Positions 1-5,373 of a stretch of 28,090 bases of DNA are shown here, piece by piece. A program made the translations under genes and the position numbers. This DNA comes from a virus. The number at the start of each line of letters is the position of its first letter. Positions within the stretch are counted from its first letter, which is position 1. Under the pieces are notes generated by a model that was not told the DNA's origin, searched no databases, and saw nothing but the letters and a program-made list of their open reading frames with translations. The stretch is taken from positions 1 through 28,090 of the IMG/VR virus record IMGVR_UViG_3300033993_001389; one strand, written 5' to 3'.

Positions 1-71
1 GCCACCATTCCCTTGGCGACCAATGCGGCAGCGTGATGCAGCCGCTCGGGCAATGGCGTGCCTCGGCGAAT
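1..71 (-). CDS. Possible 5' end of a gene cut by the left edge
   Basis: Immediately after the stop of the 74-residue gene, one minus-strand frame stays open to the window edge and reads like protein (IRRGTPLPERLHHAAALVAK). An AGGAG sits just upstream, but the codon at the right distance is ATT, a rare start, and there is no ATG, GTG or TTG at a proper distance. The product cannot be named from 23 codons. It may be a real downstream gene of the recT operon or only an open stretch. Confidence 0.3.
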   Translation of the reverse strand, partial: MRRGTPLPERLHHAAALVAKGMV

Positions 72-72
72 G

Positions 73-297
73 TCAGTCTCCTGTCCAGACGACGTCAGGC
101 TGCCGATTCGGTGGCGGCTCGTACTGGTGCAACCTCGCGGCCAAGGCAGCGATCTTGTCCTTGAGGCCCTGCTCGCGGAGGTACGCATCGCGTGACCTTG
201 AATCCAGCGAACGAATGAACGACGCCATGTCGGGCCTGGCCTGCCGCTCGAGGTACTCGGCGATCACGCTGGCGTCGATGTTCAGCGGCTCACGCAT
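73..297 (-). CDS. Small hypothetical protein downstream of recT
   Basis: A 74-residue soluble protein that I do not recognise. It is highly charged and looks helical, with the segment RDAYLREQGLKDKIAALAARL likely forming one long helix. No signal peptide or membrane segment is visible. The start is well supported: the ATG overlaps the recT stop by eight bases and is preceded by AGGAGGTGA six to seven bases upstream, close to a full anti-16S match. It is therefore probably translated together with the RecT homologue and may assist phage recombination or replication, but that role is inferred only from position. Confidence 0.7.
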   Translation of the reverse strand: MREPLNIDASVIAEYLERQARPDMASFIRSLDSRSRDAYLREQGLKDKIAALAARLHQYEPPPNRQPDVVWTGD

Positions 298-1126
298 TCG
301 TCACCTCCTCGGGCTCGCTCATCAGGATCTCGACGCGGCCCATCAGCAGCTTCGTCAGCTCGGCAAACTCGTCGTCGCTGATCTCGCCGCCGTCGTGGTA
401 GACGTCGAGCTTGGAACGCAGGGCCTCGCACGCCTCAATCGTCGCGGCACTGCCGATGGCCAGGCGGCCAGCGTCGGCGCGGGTACGCTGCGGCTCCTTG
501 CTGACCTTTGGCTTGAGCGGCACCACGGTTTCCGTGTCGCTGGTGAACTTCGGACGCACGACCACGGGCTCGCGGGCCGGCTCGGGCTGCGGGTAGTCTT
601 GCGCCTCCTCGGCGGTGATGAGCCCACGCAGGGCGTCTGCGAACGCATTACGCAGGGCGAACCCGCGAGCACGCAGCTGAAGCATCCGTTCCGGGTACTG
701 CGACCACGGGCCAGACTTTCCAGCCAGCCCGGCCCGCTTGGCGTCAGCCATGCTGAACCTGCTCACGGTTGGTGCCGGGTAGCCTCGGCGCTTGGCCTCG
801 CAGACAGCCGTCAGGTTGTCGCCCTGGCCCTCGACGTACTCCTTCACGTACTCGCAGACCGCGCTCGACTGCACCAACGCAAGGGCGGCATCGCCCCAGA
901 TCGTCGGCCTGCCGTTGATGACGGCGATGCTCTGGAGCGACTGCATGGGCGACAGCCCGACCTCGCTTCCGTGCTGGATCGCCAGCAGGCACGACTCGGC
1001 CTTTCCCTTGAAATCCTTCGGAGCGAACTCCGATGCCGCCACCATCTTGGCGAACCGGAAAGCGTCATCGAACGATTGCAGTGCGAGCCCCGTGGCTGCA
1101 CGCTGCGTGCTGATTTCCGTGCTCAT
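290..1126 (-). CDS. recT: RecT-family single-strand annealing protein
   Basis: A 278-residue protein resembling RecT-type annealing proteins of phages, which coat single-stranded DNA and pair it with complementary strands during phage recombination or replication. The family-like core is easy to see: FKGKAESCLLAIQHGSEVGL at residues 39-58, MQSLQ at 61-65, INGRPTIWGDA at 70-80, and WSQYPERMLQLRARGFALR at 141-159. Residues from about 175 onward are proline- and charge-rich and probably form a flexible tail, ending in an acidic helix. AAAGGA and GAGG lie just upstream of the ATG. No RecE or lambda-type exonuclease partner is visible in the window, so the nuclease partner, if any, is beyond the left edge or supplied otherwise. 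The long leader upstream is unusual and described separately. Confidence 0.88.
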   Translation of the reverse strand: MSTEISTQRAATGLALQSFDDAFRFAKMVAASEFAPKDFKGKAESCLLAIQHGSEVGLSPMQSLQSIAVINGRPTIWGDAALALVQSSAVCEYVKEYVEGQGDNLTAVCEAKRRGYPAPTVSRFSMADAKRAGLAGKSGPWSQYPERMLQLRARGFALRNAFADALRGLITAEEAQDYPQPEPAREPVVVRPKFTSDTETVVPLKPKVSKEPQRTRADAGRLAIGSAATIEACEALRSKLDVYHDGGEISDDEFAELTKLLMGRVEILMSEPEEVTNA

Positions 1127-1358
1127 GTCCTCGTGTCCTTTCCGTTTTCTGGAATCTGGAAAATCCCGGCTCCGCGTCCTGCTCGCCGGGTGCTATTGCG
1201 TCCCTGCTACCGGCGTCTCCGACGCCACTCCTTCCGCCTGCTGCGTCCTGCTCGCAGGCGGTCCTCTCGTGTCCTTGTGTGCACCAACTTTTCTGGGGGG
1301 AGAACGTAACGGGGGGGGGGGGGGGGGGCAATCCCCATGCCGTTTTGCCCGAGAAAAA
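1127..1358 (-). repeat. recT leader: nested direct repeats and hairpins, no gene
   Basis: This 232-base gap holds no convincing gene. On the minus strand it contains two copies of AAGGACACGAG (1266-1276 and 1130-1140) enclosing two copies of GCGAGCAGGACGC (1243-1255 and 1174-1186). There is also a perfect six-base inverted repeat with a three-base loop (1212-1226) and a seven-base inverted repeat (1234-1240 with 1255-1261). A homopolymer tract lies at its promoter-proximal end. The second AAGGACACGAG forms part of the recT ribosome binding region, so the repeats may reflect duplication of that region. Confidence 0.6.
1311..1328 (-). repeat. 18-base C homopolymer (G on plus strand)
   Basis: Eighteen uninterrupted G residues on the plus strand, read as C18 in the direction of transcription between the 75-residue gene and recT. 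A further G6 lies fifteen bases to the left. Tracts of this length are prone to slippage in replication and also to sequencing error, so the exact length should not be trusted. Confidence 0.9.
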
Positions 1359-1586
1359 TCAGAAAGTGATGTCCTTGACCGGCACGAACAGCCAGCCGCC
1401 GCCGACGTTGATGCACGCGGTGCGGCCAGAGTCGCTGAACCACTCGATGCGACCGCTCCACGGCTTGCCGCAGCTCGTGCCGCTGACGTAGTCGCCCTCG
1501 GCGTAGGTCCGCTTCATCGCGGACGGCAGCGTGTGCTCGGCCATTCCGGCGACGGCTGCGAGGTATTCGTTTCTGTGTGCGTCCAT
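1359..1586 (-). CDS. Small hypothetical protein with its own promoter
   Basis: A 75-residue protein that I do not recognise. The N-terminal third looks helical (HRNEYLAAVAGMAEHTL). The rest looks like a small beta-rich fold with Gly and aromatic residues (YVSGTSCGKPWSGRIEWFSD and GGGWLFVPVKDITF), perhaps an SH3-like barrel. The start is secure: AAGGAGAT lies eight bases upstream of the ATG, and a good sigma70-like promoter lies 31 bases upstream. A compact gene with its own promoter in an early region fits a host-takeover or regulatory protein, but nothing in the sequence gives a function. Confidence 0.75.
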   Translation of the reverse strand: MDAHRNEYLAAVAGMAEHTLPSAMKRTYAEGDYVSGTSCGKPWSGRIEWFSDSGRTACINVGGGWLFVPVKDITF

Positions 1587-1616
1587 GTGGGTGATCTCCT
1601 TCGTGTGTGGGGCGCA

Positions 1617-1644
1617 ACTATACGCCCGTACAGGTGATGGTCAA
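1617..1644 (-). promoter_or_regulatory. Sigma70-like promoter P4 (leftward)
   Basis: TTGACC (1639-1644) and TATAGT (1617-1622) are separated by 16 bases on the minus strand. The start point would fall near 1610, ahead of the AAGGAGAT ribosome binding site of the 75-residue gene. It lacks the CTACCG element seen in the other leftward promoters, so it may be regulated differently. Confidence 0.7.
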
Positions 1645-1730
1645 GCGTCGCAAAAAGGATTTTCGATGCTGTTTTCCTGCGGCGAAACGCAGGTTGCGGG
1701 AGTGGTTGTTGTGTTCAGTAGTCGCTGCCG

Positions 1731-1770
1731 GTAGCGGTAGATAGGCTATCGAGTAGCGGTAGTTCGTCAA
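1731..1770 (-). promoter_or_regulatory. Leftward promoter P3 with two operator-like repeats
   Basis: TTGACG (1765-1770) and TAGCCT (1743-1748) are 16 bases apart; the -10 is weak (4 of 6). CTACCGCTA occurs twice, in the spacer (1754-1762) and at about +1 (1731-1739), 23 bases apart. Between them is the palindrome GATAG-G-CTATC (about 1739-1749). The -35 overlaps the stop codon of the 47-residue gene. Two equal sites bracketing the -10, roughly two helical turns apart, is a typical repressor arrangement. Confidence 0.55.
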
Positions 1771-1910
1771 GAGAAAAACCGTGTTGCCGCAGAAAGAGCG
1801 GCGTCGATGAACTGGGCCACGGCTCGAGACAGCTCCGAGTCGGTGCCAAGCTGCTGGCCCAGGCGGACCAAGAGCAGGGAGCGGATGATGGCGTCGAGGT
1901 GGCGTTTCAT
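1767..1910 (-). CDS. 47-residue protein coupled to the methyltransferase
   Basis: A very short gene whose ATG overlaps the methyltransferase TGA as ATGA (1907-1910), the usual sign of translational coupling. The 47 residues look like one or two amphipathic helices (MKRHLDAIIRSLLLVRLGQQ, then SRAVAQFIDAALSAATRF). I do not recognise it. A longer reading of the same frame exists upstream, but that part is a shadow of the methyltransferase. Its position suggests a small partner or modulator of the methyltransferase, or an early regulator. Confidence 0.55.
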   Translation of the reverse strand: MKRHLDAIIRSLLLVRLGQQLGTDSELSRAVAQFIDAALSAATRFFS

Positions 1911-2803
1911 GTGGTCACCTGGCTTTCGGCTTGGATGATGGCTCGTCCGATGACTTCTGCGACCTGTGGCACGACGGCGTTTCCGAGGCATCGCAGTCGG
2001 TCCACCCGATTGGGAACCCCATGAGCCACTCGACAAACGCCGGATTGAGACGACCACCAGTTGTCGGTGGTGCTGGATACGTCTTCGACTTCGTCGCTCC
2101 ACGCTCCACTGCGAAGTCCAGGCAGTCCCTCGCTGGCGTATTGACTGACGGCCCCTTCCAATCCCTCGCCGCTGGTGTCGGCCATATCACACGGGCGAAG
2201 TACGGGTTGCATTTCCACTCCTCCAGAGGAGGGCAGTCGCAGTCGTGTGCATGCGTCCTGTGTATCGTGCAGATGTAGTCCTCGCAGCTGTCGCACTTGA
2301 TCCATGCGGCTGTCCTGCCTTGCCACCAACCAGACTCGCTCCCTTCGGTGCGGGGCACCGCAATCCGCAGCTGACACGATGTGCCACTCGCACTCGTACC
2401 CGACCGCCCCCAACGCCGCGATGATTGCGCCAAACGTGCGCCCTCCATCATCGTAAAGAAGTCCGGTGGGATTCTCAGCCACAAACATTGCTGGCTTGAG
2501 AGTCGCAACAACTCGTAGACATTCGCCCCACATCCATCGGCCATCGCCTGCCCCCTTGCGTTTTCCTGCAATGCTCACCGGCTGGCACGGCGGGCCAGCA
2601 CAGATGACGTCAGCAGACCAATGCAATCCGTCGTCTGGCGGGAAAGTGGCGACGTCGCCCCAGCGGGTGACGCCGGGCCAATGGCGTGCCAGCACGTCCT
2701 GTGCGTATTGGTCAATCTCGACCTGCCAGCGGCACTCCATGCCAGCACGCTCTAGGCCCAAGTCGAAGCCGCCGATCCCGGCGAACAGTGATCCAAACGT
2801 CAT
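1907..2803 (-). CDS. C5-cytosine DNA methyltransferase (Dcm-like)
   Basis: Transfers a methyl group from S-adenosylmethionine to C5 of cytosine, most likely to protect phage DNA from host restriction. Counting from the chosen start, the family motifs appear in order: motif I LFAGIGGFDLGLE near 6-18, motif IV PPCQPVS with catalytic Cys73, motif VI ENP at 110-112, motif VIII RRERV at 153-157, and motif X RLRCLGNAVVPQ near the C terminus. The start at 2803 is preferred because AAGGA lies eight bases upstream; an in-frame ATG at 2812 sits directly on that ribosome binding site. Oddly, the target-recognition region after motif VIII is poorly family-like in this frame, while the frame one base downstream reads as another known methyltransferase C terminus (see findings). 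No matching restriction enzyme gene is present, so it is an orphan methyltransferase. Confidence 0.9.
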   Translation of the reverse strand: MTFGSLFAGIGGFDLGLERAGMECRWQVEIDQYAQDVLARHWPGVTRWGDVATFPPDDGLHWSADVICAGPPCQPVSIAGKRKGAGDGRWMWGECLRVVATLKPAMFVAENPTGLLYDDGGRTFGAIIAALGAVGYECEWHIVSAADCGAPHRRERVWLVARQDSRMDQVRQLRGLHLHDTQDACTRLRLPSSGGVEMQPVLRPCDMADTSGEGLEGAVSQYASEGLPGLRSGAWSDEVEDVSSTTDNWWSSQSGVCRVAHGVPNRVDRLRCLGNAVVPQVAEVIGRAIIQAESQVTT

Positions 2804-2833
2804 CGGTCGCATCCTTGCATCGTGGCGTTGGCG

Positions 2834-3058
2834 TCAAGCAATCAAGCCGTCATCGTCGCACTGCACGCCAGCCTTGCGGGCAAGCTCAATGGCATCGCCA
2901 TCCGTGACATGGAACCTCCTGCCAGAGCCGAGCTGCCCGTAGACGTCAGAAACGATGAAGTGCTGGCCACGCTCGTACTGGATGCACCACGCCTGCTTCG
3001 GGCCAACCTTGCAGGCAAGCCGCTTAGCGTTTGTGAGGTTGTCTGTCGTCGTGGTCAT
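2834..3058 (-). CDS. Small hypothetical protein before the methyltransferase
   Basis: A 74-residue protein of unknown function. The ATG at 3058 is chosen because AGGAG stands seven bases upstream; the longer frame reading from 3178 has no such signal and runs through a hairpin. Residues WCIQYERGQHFIVSDVYGQL suggest strands, and DGDAIELARKAGVQCDDDG a helix with a short acidic tail. The gene ends 30 bases before the methyltransferase start and is probably co-transcribed with it. Confidence 0.68.
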   Translation of the reverse strand: MTTTTDNLTNAKRLACKVGPKQAWCIQYERGQHFIVSDVYGQLGSGRRFHVTDGDAIELARKAGVQCDDDGLIA

Positions 3059-3086
3059 GGTCGTGCTCCTTGGTTTGTGGTGGTAT

Positions 3087-3114
3087 TGCCAGCCGGCCCG
3101 ATTGCCGGCTGGCA
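3087..3114 (-). terminator. Strong hairpin between two small early genes
   Basis: A perfect 11-base inverted repeat (TGCCAGCCGGC with GCCGGCTGGCA) around a six-base loop lies between the 64-residue and the 74-residue genes. On the minus strand no U-run follows, so it is a poor classical terminator. It may slow or partly stop transcription, protect the mRNA end, or separate expression of the two genes. Confidence 0.5.
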
Positions 3115-3122
3115 GTGGTGGT

Positions 3123-3317
3123 TCAGCCCCAAGCGGACCATTGGCTGAATCGAGCGTCCCAAACCCACTTGCGACCATCGGCAGTCATCGCCGTCTTGCC
3201 GTCGCGTCCGAGGTTGTGGGAAGTCAGGGCCATTTCCTTGGCAGTCTTGGTTTGGCTCACGACGGAAACCATCTCGTCAGCCACCATCCGAATCCCTTTG
3301 AGAGTTGCGGCGTTCAT
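3123..3317 (-). CDS. Small hypothetical protein with its own promoter
   Basis: A 64-residue protein that I do not recognise. The first half looks helical (LKGIRMVADEMVSVVSQTKT) and the last part is Trp-rich (RKWVWDARFSQWSAWG). The ATG at 3317 is chosen over longer readings because GGAG lies upstream at normal distance and a sigma70-like promoter lies 50 bases further up, leaving a short leader. It belongs to the leftward early region and may be a regulator or host-interaction protein. Confidence 0.68.
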   Translation of the reverse strand: MNAATLKGIRMVADEMVSVVSQTKTAKEMALTSHNLGRDGKTAMTADGRKWVWDARFSQWSAWG

Positions 3318-3368
3318 CGTTTCGTCTCCGGTTGGCGTTGCGTCAGGTCTCAATCGCCTGACACGGGT

Positions 3369-3397
3369 ACTGTATGGTATCGGTAGTTGGGCGTCAA
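3369..3397 (-). promoter_or_regulatory. Leftward promoter P2 with operator-like element
   Basis: TTGACG (3392-3397) and TACAGT (3369-3374) with a 17-base spacer on the minus strand. The spacer holds CTACCGATA (3378-3386), one base different from the element in P1 and P3. The expected start near 3362 precedes the 64-residue gene. Confidence 0.65.
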
Positions 3398-3444
3398 GGG
3401 CATGAATCGGATTTTTTTGGAGTGCGTTTTCGGCCGGGAAAACG

Positions 3445-3711
3445 CTACTTCTTCCGCTTCGCCTTCTTGCGTTTGGCGGCGGGACGCTTGGCGAGGTGCT
3501 TCTTGGCGTTTGCCCTGGTCGTGAGGGAGTCTCGAGCTTCCCTGGCAGCCTCCACCGGGATGAGCCAGACACGTTCCCCGAACCGGCGGCCCCGCAGCTT
3601 GCCCTCGCGGAGCAGTATGCGGATCCAGCCGTCCGTGCAGCCCATGAAATCCACGGCCTCACTGACCGTGAGGTACTCGCCGCCGTCGATTTTTTGTGGC
3701 ATCCCGACCAT
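3445..3711 (-). CDS. Excisionase-like helix-turn-helix DNA-binding protein
   Basis: An 88-residue protein with a winged HTH of the excisionase/MerR-like type: EYLTVSEAVDFMGCTDGWIR forms the helix-turn-helix (about residues 12-31) and LREGKLRGRRFGERVWLIP the wing. The C-terminal tail is strongly basic (AKRKKAKRKK), which should add nonspecific DNA binding. It lies next to the divergent integrase and is the first gene of the leftward early region, as expected for an excision factor or early regulator. Two starts are possible: ATG 3711, which coincides with the predicted transcription start, and ATG 3702, ten bases from GGAGG. It is the best local candidate for the protein that reads the repeated CTACCG element, by inference only. 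Confidence 0.78.
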   Translation of the reverse strand: MVGMPQKIDGGEYLTVSEAVDFMGCTDGWIRILLREGKLRGRRFGERVWLIPVEAAREARDSLTTRANAKKHLAKRPAAKRKKAKRKK

Positions 3712-3717
3712 GCCTCC

Positions 3718-3745
3718 ATGCTAACTGCTAGCGGTAGCTAGTCAA
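3718..3745 (-). promoter_or_regulatory. Leftward promoter P1 with operator-like element
   Basis: TTGACT (3740-3745) and TAGCAT (3718-3723) are 16 bases apart on the minus strand, with CTACCGCTA (3728-3736) in the spacer. The start point would fall at about 3710-3712, on or next to the ATG at 3711, so the message may be leaderless. Confidence 0.55.
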
Positions 3746-3872
3746 ACCAAACCAAAAGCTGGAACCTGCCCCAGCGCCCCGCGTAGGATGGGGGCAGCCG
3801 AGCCAAGTATCAGCGGAGGGCATGGAAGTGGTGCGACTGGTCACCTGTGTGCATTCGACTACTAGTGAGCGT

Positions 3873-3902
3873 TTGTATACAGGTGTTCAGGTCTGGTATT
3901 CT
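3873..3902 (+). promoter_or_regulatory. Possible integrase promoter (extended -10)
   Basis: TATTCT (3897-3902) is preceded by TG at 3894-3895, an extended -10, with a weak -35 TTGTAT (3873-3878) 18 bases upstream. It would give a leader of about 85 bases before the integrase start. Confidence 0.4.
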
Positions 3903-3968
3903 TTCCCTTCCGCAGTGGCAACGGCATGGAGCCGCTAGGTGTAGGTCGCCTAGAGGTTGATCGCACGG

Positions 3969-3990
3969 AGGCACCTGCGGAGAGGTGCTT
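3969..3990 (+). promoter_or_regulatory. Hairpin covering the integrase ribosome binding site
   Basis: GCACCT (3971-3976) pairs with AGGTGC (3983-3988), extended by one wobble and one A-T pair, around a six-base loop. The Shine-Dalgarno AGAGG (3981-3985) lies partly in the loop and partly in the stem, so folding would limit ribosome access to the integrase start at 3993. Confidence 0.45.
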
Positions 3991-3992
3991 CG

Positions 3993-4925
3993 ATGACGCT
4001 GAAAGAACTGCTGGACCGATATTCAATTCTGAATGCCCTGTCCGATAGGACGATTGAGCTCTACGGCTGCACGCTAGACAGATTCCGCGATTTCCTGCGG
4101 GCGGAATCTGGCGATCAGACACGCGAACCGACAGTTGCTGACCTCGACGACATGGTCGTCAGCAAGTTTTTGCGGTGGCGTGCGAAGACACCGCACCACG
4201 GGCGGATTCCAAAGCCTGCGTCTGTGCTCAAGGACCGCACGCAGATTGTCGCCTTGTGGAACTTCGCCGCTCGCAAGAGGTTGGCGGCAGAGTTCCCAGC
4301 ATTGGCACGCATGAGGGTTGCCCAGCGAATTCCTCGAGCCTACACGGCCGATGACGTCGCCAAGATGATTCGGACAGGGCGGCTGCGCCGTGGCACCGTA
4401 GGTGGCCAGCCAGCCGCCTGGTGGTGGCCCACGCTGATCTACACGGGCTACTGCACCGCCGAGCGGATCTCGGCAATGCTCTCGCTTCGCTGGTCTGAGG
4501 TTGACCTCGACGGTTGCCGCGTCACGTTCCTCGGTGACACTCGCAAGGGCGGTTTGCGCGACATTGTGAGAGAGATCACCCCAGACCTTGCCAAGATGCT
4601 CCGCGCCCGCCAGCGGGCTCCTGGCGAGCTCGTATGGGATTGGGACCGCGTTCATCGGGATTCGATCTGGCAATCCCTCAAGCTGCTGTGCGCCAAAGCA
4701 AACGTCACCTACAGGGGCTTCCACGGGCTGCGTCGTGCGGCAGCGTCCTATATGGCGGCCGGTCCAGGCGGGCGGGCTGCGGCGTCCGCTCTGCTTGATC
4801 ACAGCAGCCCGAGGCTACTGGAGCATTATGTCGATCCGGCAATCTGCCCGCCGGAACGGACCAGCGTGGAGTCCCTGCCCACGCTCGACCTCACCGACAA
4901 ACCGCCGGAAAACCCGGCGGCGTGA
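3993..4925 (+). CDS. int: Tyrosine recombinase (phage integrase)
   Basis: A 310-residue site-specific recombinase that would join phage and host attachment sites. The N-terminal part (about 1-110) is a SAM-like core-binding domain. The catalytic domain carries the expected set: Arg158 (TAERIS), Lys185 (DTRKGG), His244 and Arg247 (HGLRR), His270 (LLDHSS) and nucleophile Tyr279 (EHYVDP). All six residues are present, so the enzyme should be active. The ATG at 3993 is chosen because AGAGG stands seven bases upstream; a longer TTG reading from 3957 lacks support and overlaps the leader hairpin. It is transcribed away from the HTH gene, a common layout for an integration module. The C-terminal style recalls planctomycete integrases, a recollection rather than a search result. 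Confidence 0.93.
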   Translation: MTLKELLDRYSILNALSDRTIELYGCTLDRFRDFLRAESGDQTREPTVADLDDMVVSKFLRWRAKTPHHGRIPKPASVLKDRTQIVALWNFAARKRLAAEFPALARMRVAQRIPRAYTADDVAKMIRTGRLRRGTVGGQPAAWWWPTLIYTGYCTAERISAMLSLRWSEVDLDGCRVTFLGDTRKGGLRDIVREITPDLAKMLRARQRAPGELVWDWDRVHRDSIWQSLKLLCAKANVTYRGFHGLRRAAASYMAAGPGGRAAASALLDHSSPRLLEHYVDPAICPPERTSVESLPTLDLTDKPPENPAA

Positions 4926-4966
4926 ATCATTGCTAGACTTTCAAACCACAGAAAAGGAGCGAACCG

Positions 4967-5323
4967 ATGGCGACAAAGAAAAAGTCCGCGAAAGTCAAGG
5001 CACCGAGCATGGGCATGGCTGCCGTCCCTGCTGGCTGGAGCCTTGGCACTGATTGGCAAGTAGTGCAGATCATTCCCGCCACAGGCTATTGGGCGACGTA
5101 CAAGGATGGCGGGAGGGAGCCAGTTGTGGCGTGGGCGATGCAGTGTCGCGTACTTAGAGAAGAAGAGCGTGGAGATTGGGGCGATGACGAAGTCGCGCCA
5201 GGATTTATCAGCCGCGTAATAGGGATTGTCGCGTGCGGTAGATCCCCCTGTCTGTACGAAGCAGACAGCGACTTTTTAGTCGACAGCGACGACGACTTCA
5301 CTGGCTACGAGTATGACCGTTGA
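4967..5323 (+). CDS. Hypothetical protein downstream of integrase
   Basis: A 118-residue protein that I do not recognise. It starts with a Lys-rich stretch (MATKKKSAKVKAPS), continues with a likely beta-rich core rich in Trp and Gly (PAGWSLGTDWQVVQIIPATG), and ends very acidic (SDFLVDSDDDFTGYEYD). No signal peptide or membrane segment is visible. AGGAG lies at normal distance before the ATG, 41 bases after the integrase stop, so it is likely co-transcribed. Genes in this position in temperate phages are often lysogenic-conversion or moron-type genes; here that is only a positional guess. Confidence 0.72.
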   Translation: MATKKKSAKVKAPSMGMAAVPAGWSLGTDWQVVQIIPATGYWATYKDGGREPVVAWAMQCRVLREEERGDWGDDEVAPGFISRVIGIVACGRSPCLYEADSDFLVDSDDDFTGYEYDR

Positions 5324-5331
5324 GCTAGAGC

Positions 5332-5373
5332 TCGTGCGACGACAGAAGCCATCGCGGCTGGCCTATCGCACGA
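5332..5373. terminator. Inverted repeat between convergent genes
   Basis: TCGTGCGA (5332-5339) and TCGCACGA (5366-5373) are perfectly complementary, with a smaller inner pair AGCC/GGCT in the loop. It lies between the ends of the plus-strand gene and the minus-strand protease gene and overlaps the protease stop. It could serve as a two-way transcription stop, although no clear T-run is seen. Confidence 0.4.

Larger units (their letters stand above)
3746..3992. other. Divergent intergenic region between HTH gene and integrase
   Basis: About 250 bases without a gene. Besides the rightward promoter and the integrase leader, it holds an inverted repeat CTGCCCC (3766-3772) / GGGGCAG (3791-3797) and CTAGG / CCTAG arms near 3935-3952. 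Phage attachment sites often lie next to integrase genes, so attP could be here, but I see no tRNA fragment or core that proves it. Confidence 0.45.

Noticed and set aside
23-1309. Long plus-strand open frame of 428 codons opposite recT
   Set aside because: It mirrors the recT gene and its neighbours on the other strand, is Arg/Leu-rich and family-free, and has no ribosome binding site. The minus-strand RecT homologue explains the region.
1311-1328. G-quadruplex-forming sequence
   Set aside because: The tract could in principle form a quadruplex, but there is no spaced set of G-runs, and a homopolymer of uncertain length is not enough evidence.
1767-2102. Longer, 111-codon version of the 47-residue gene
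   Set aside because: The upstream 64 codons lie in a shadow frame of the methyltransferase; the ATGA overlap at 1907-1910 marks the credible start.
3746-3992. tRNA gene or attachment site next to the integrase
   Set aside because: No cloverleaf, T-arm or duplicated core is visible, so an attP cannot be placed.
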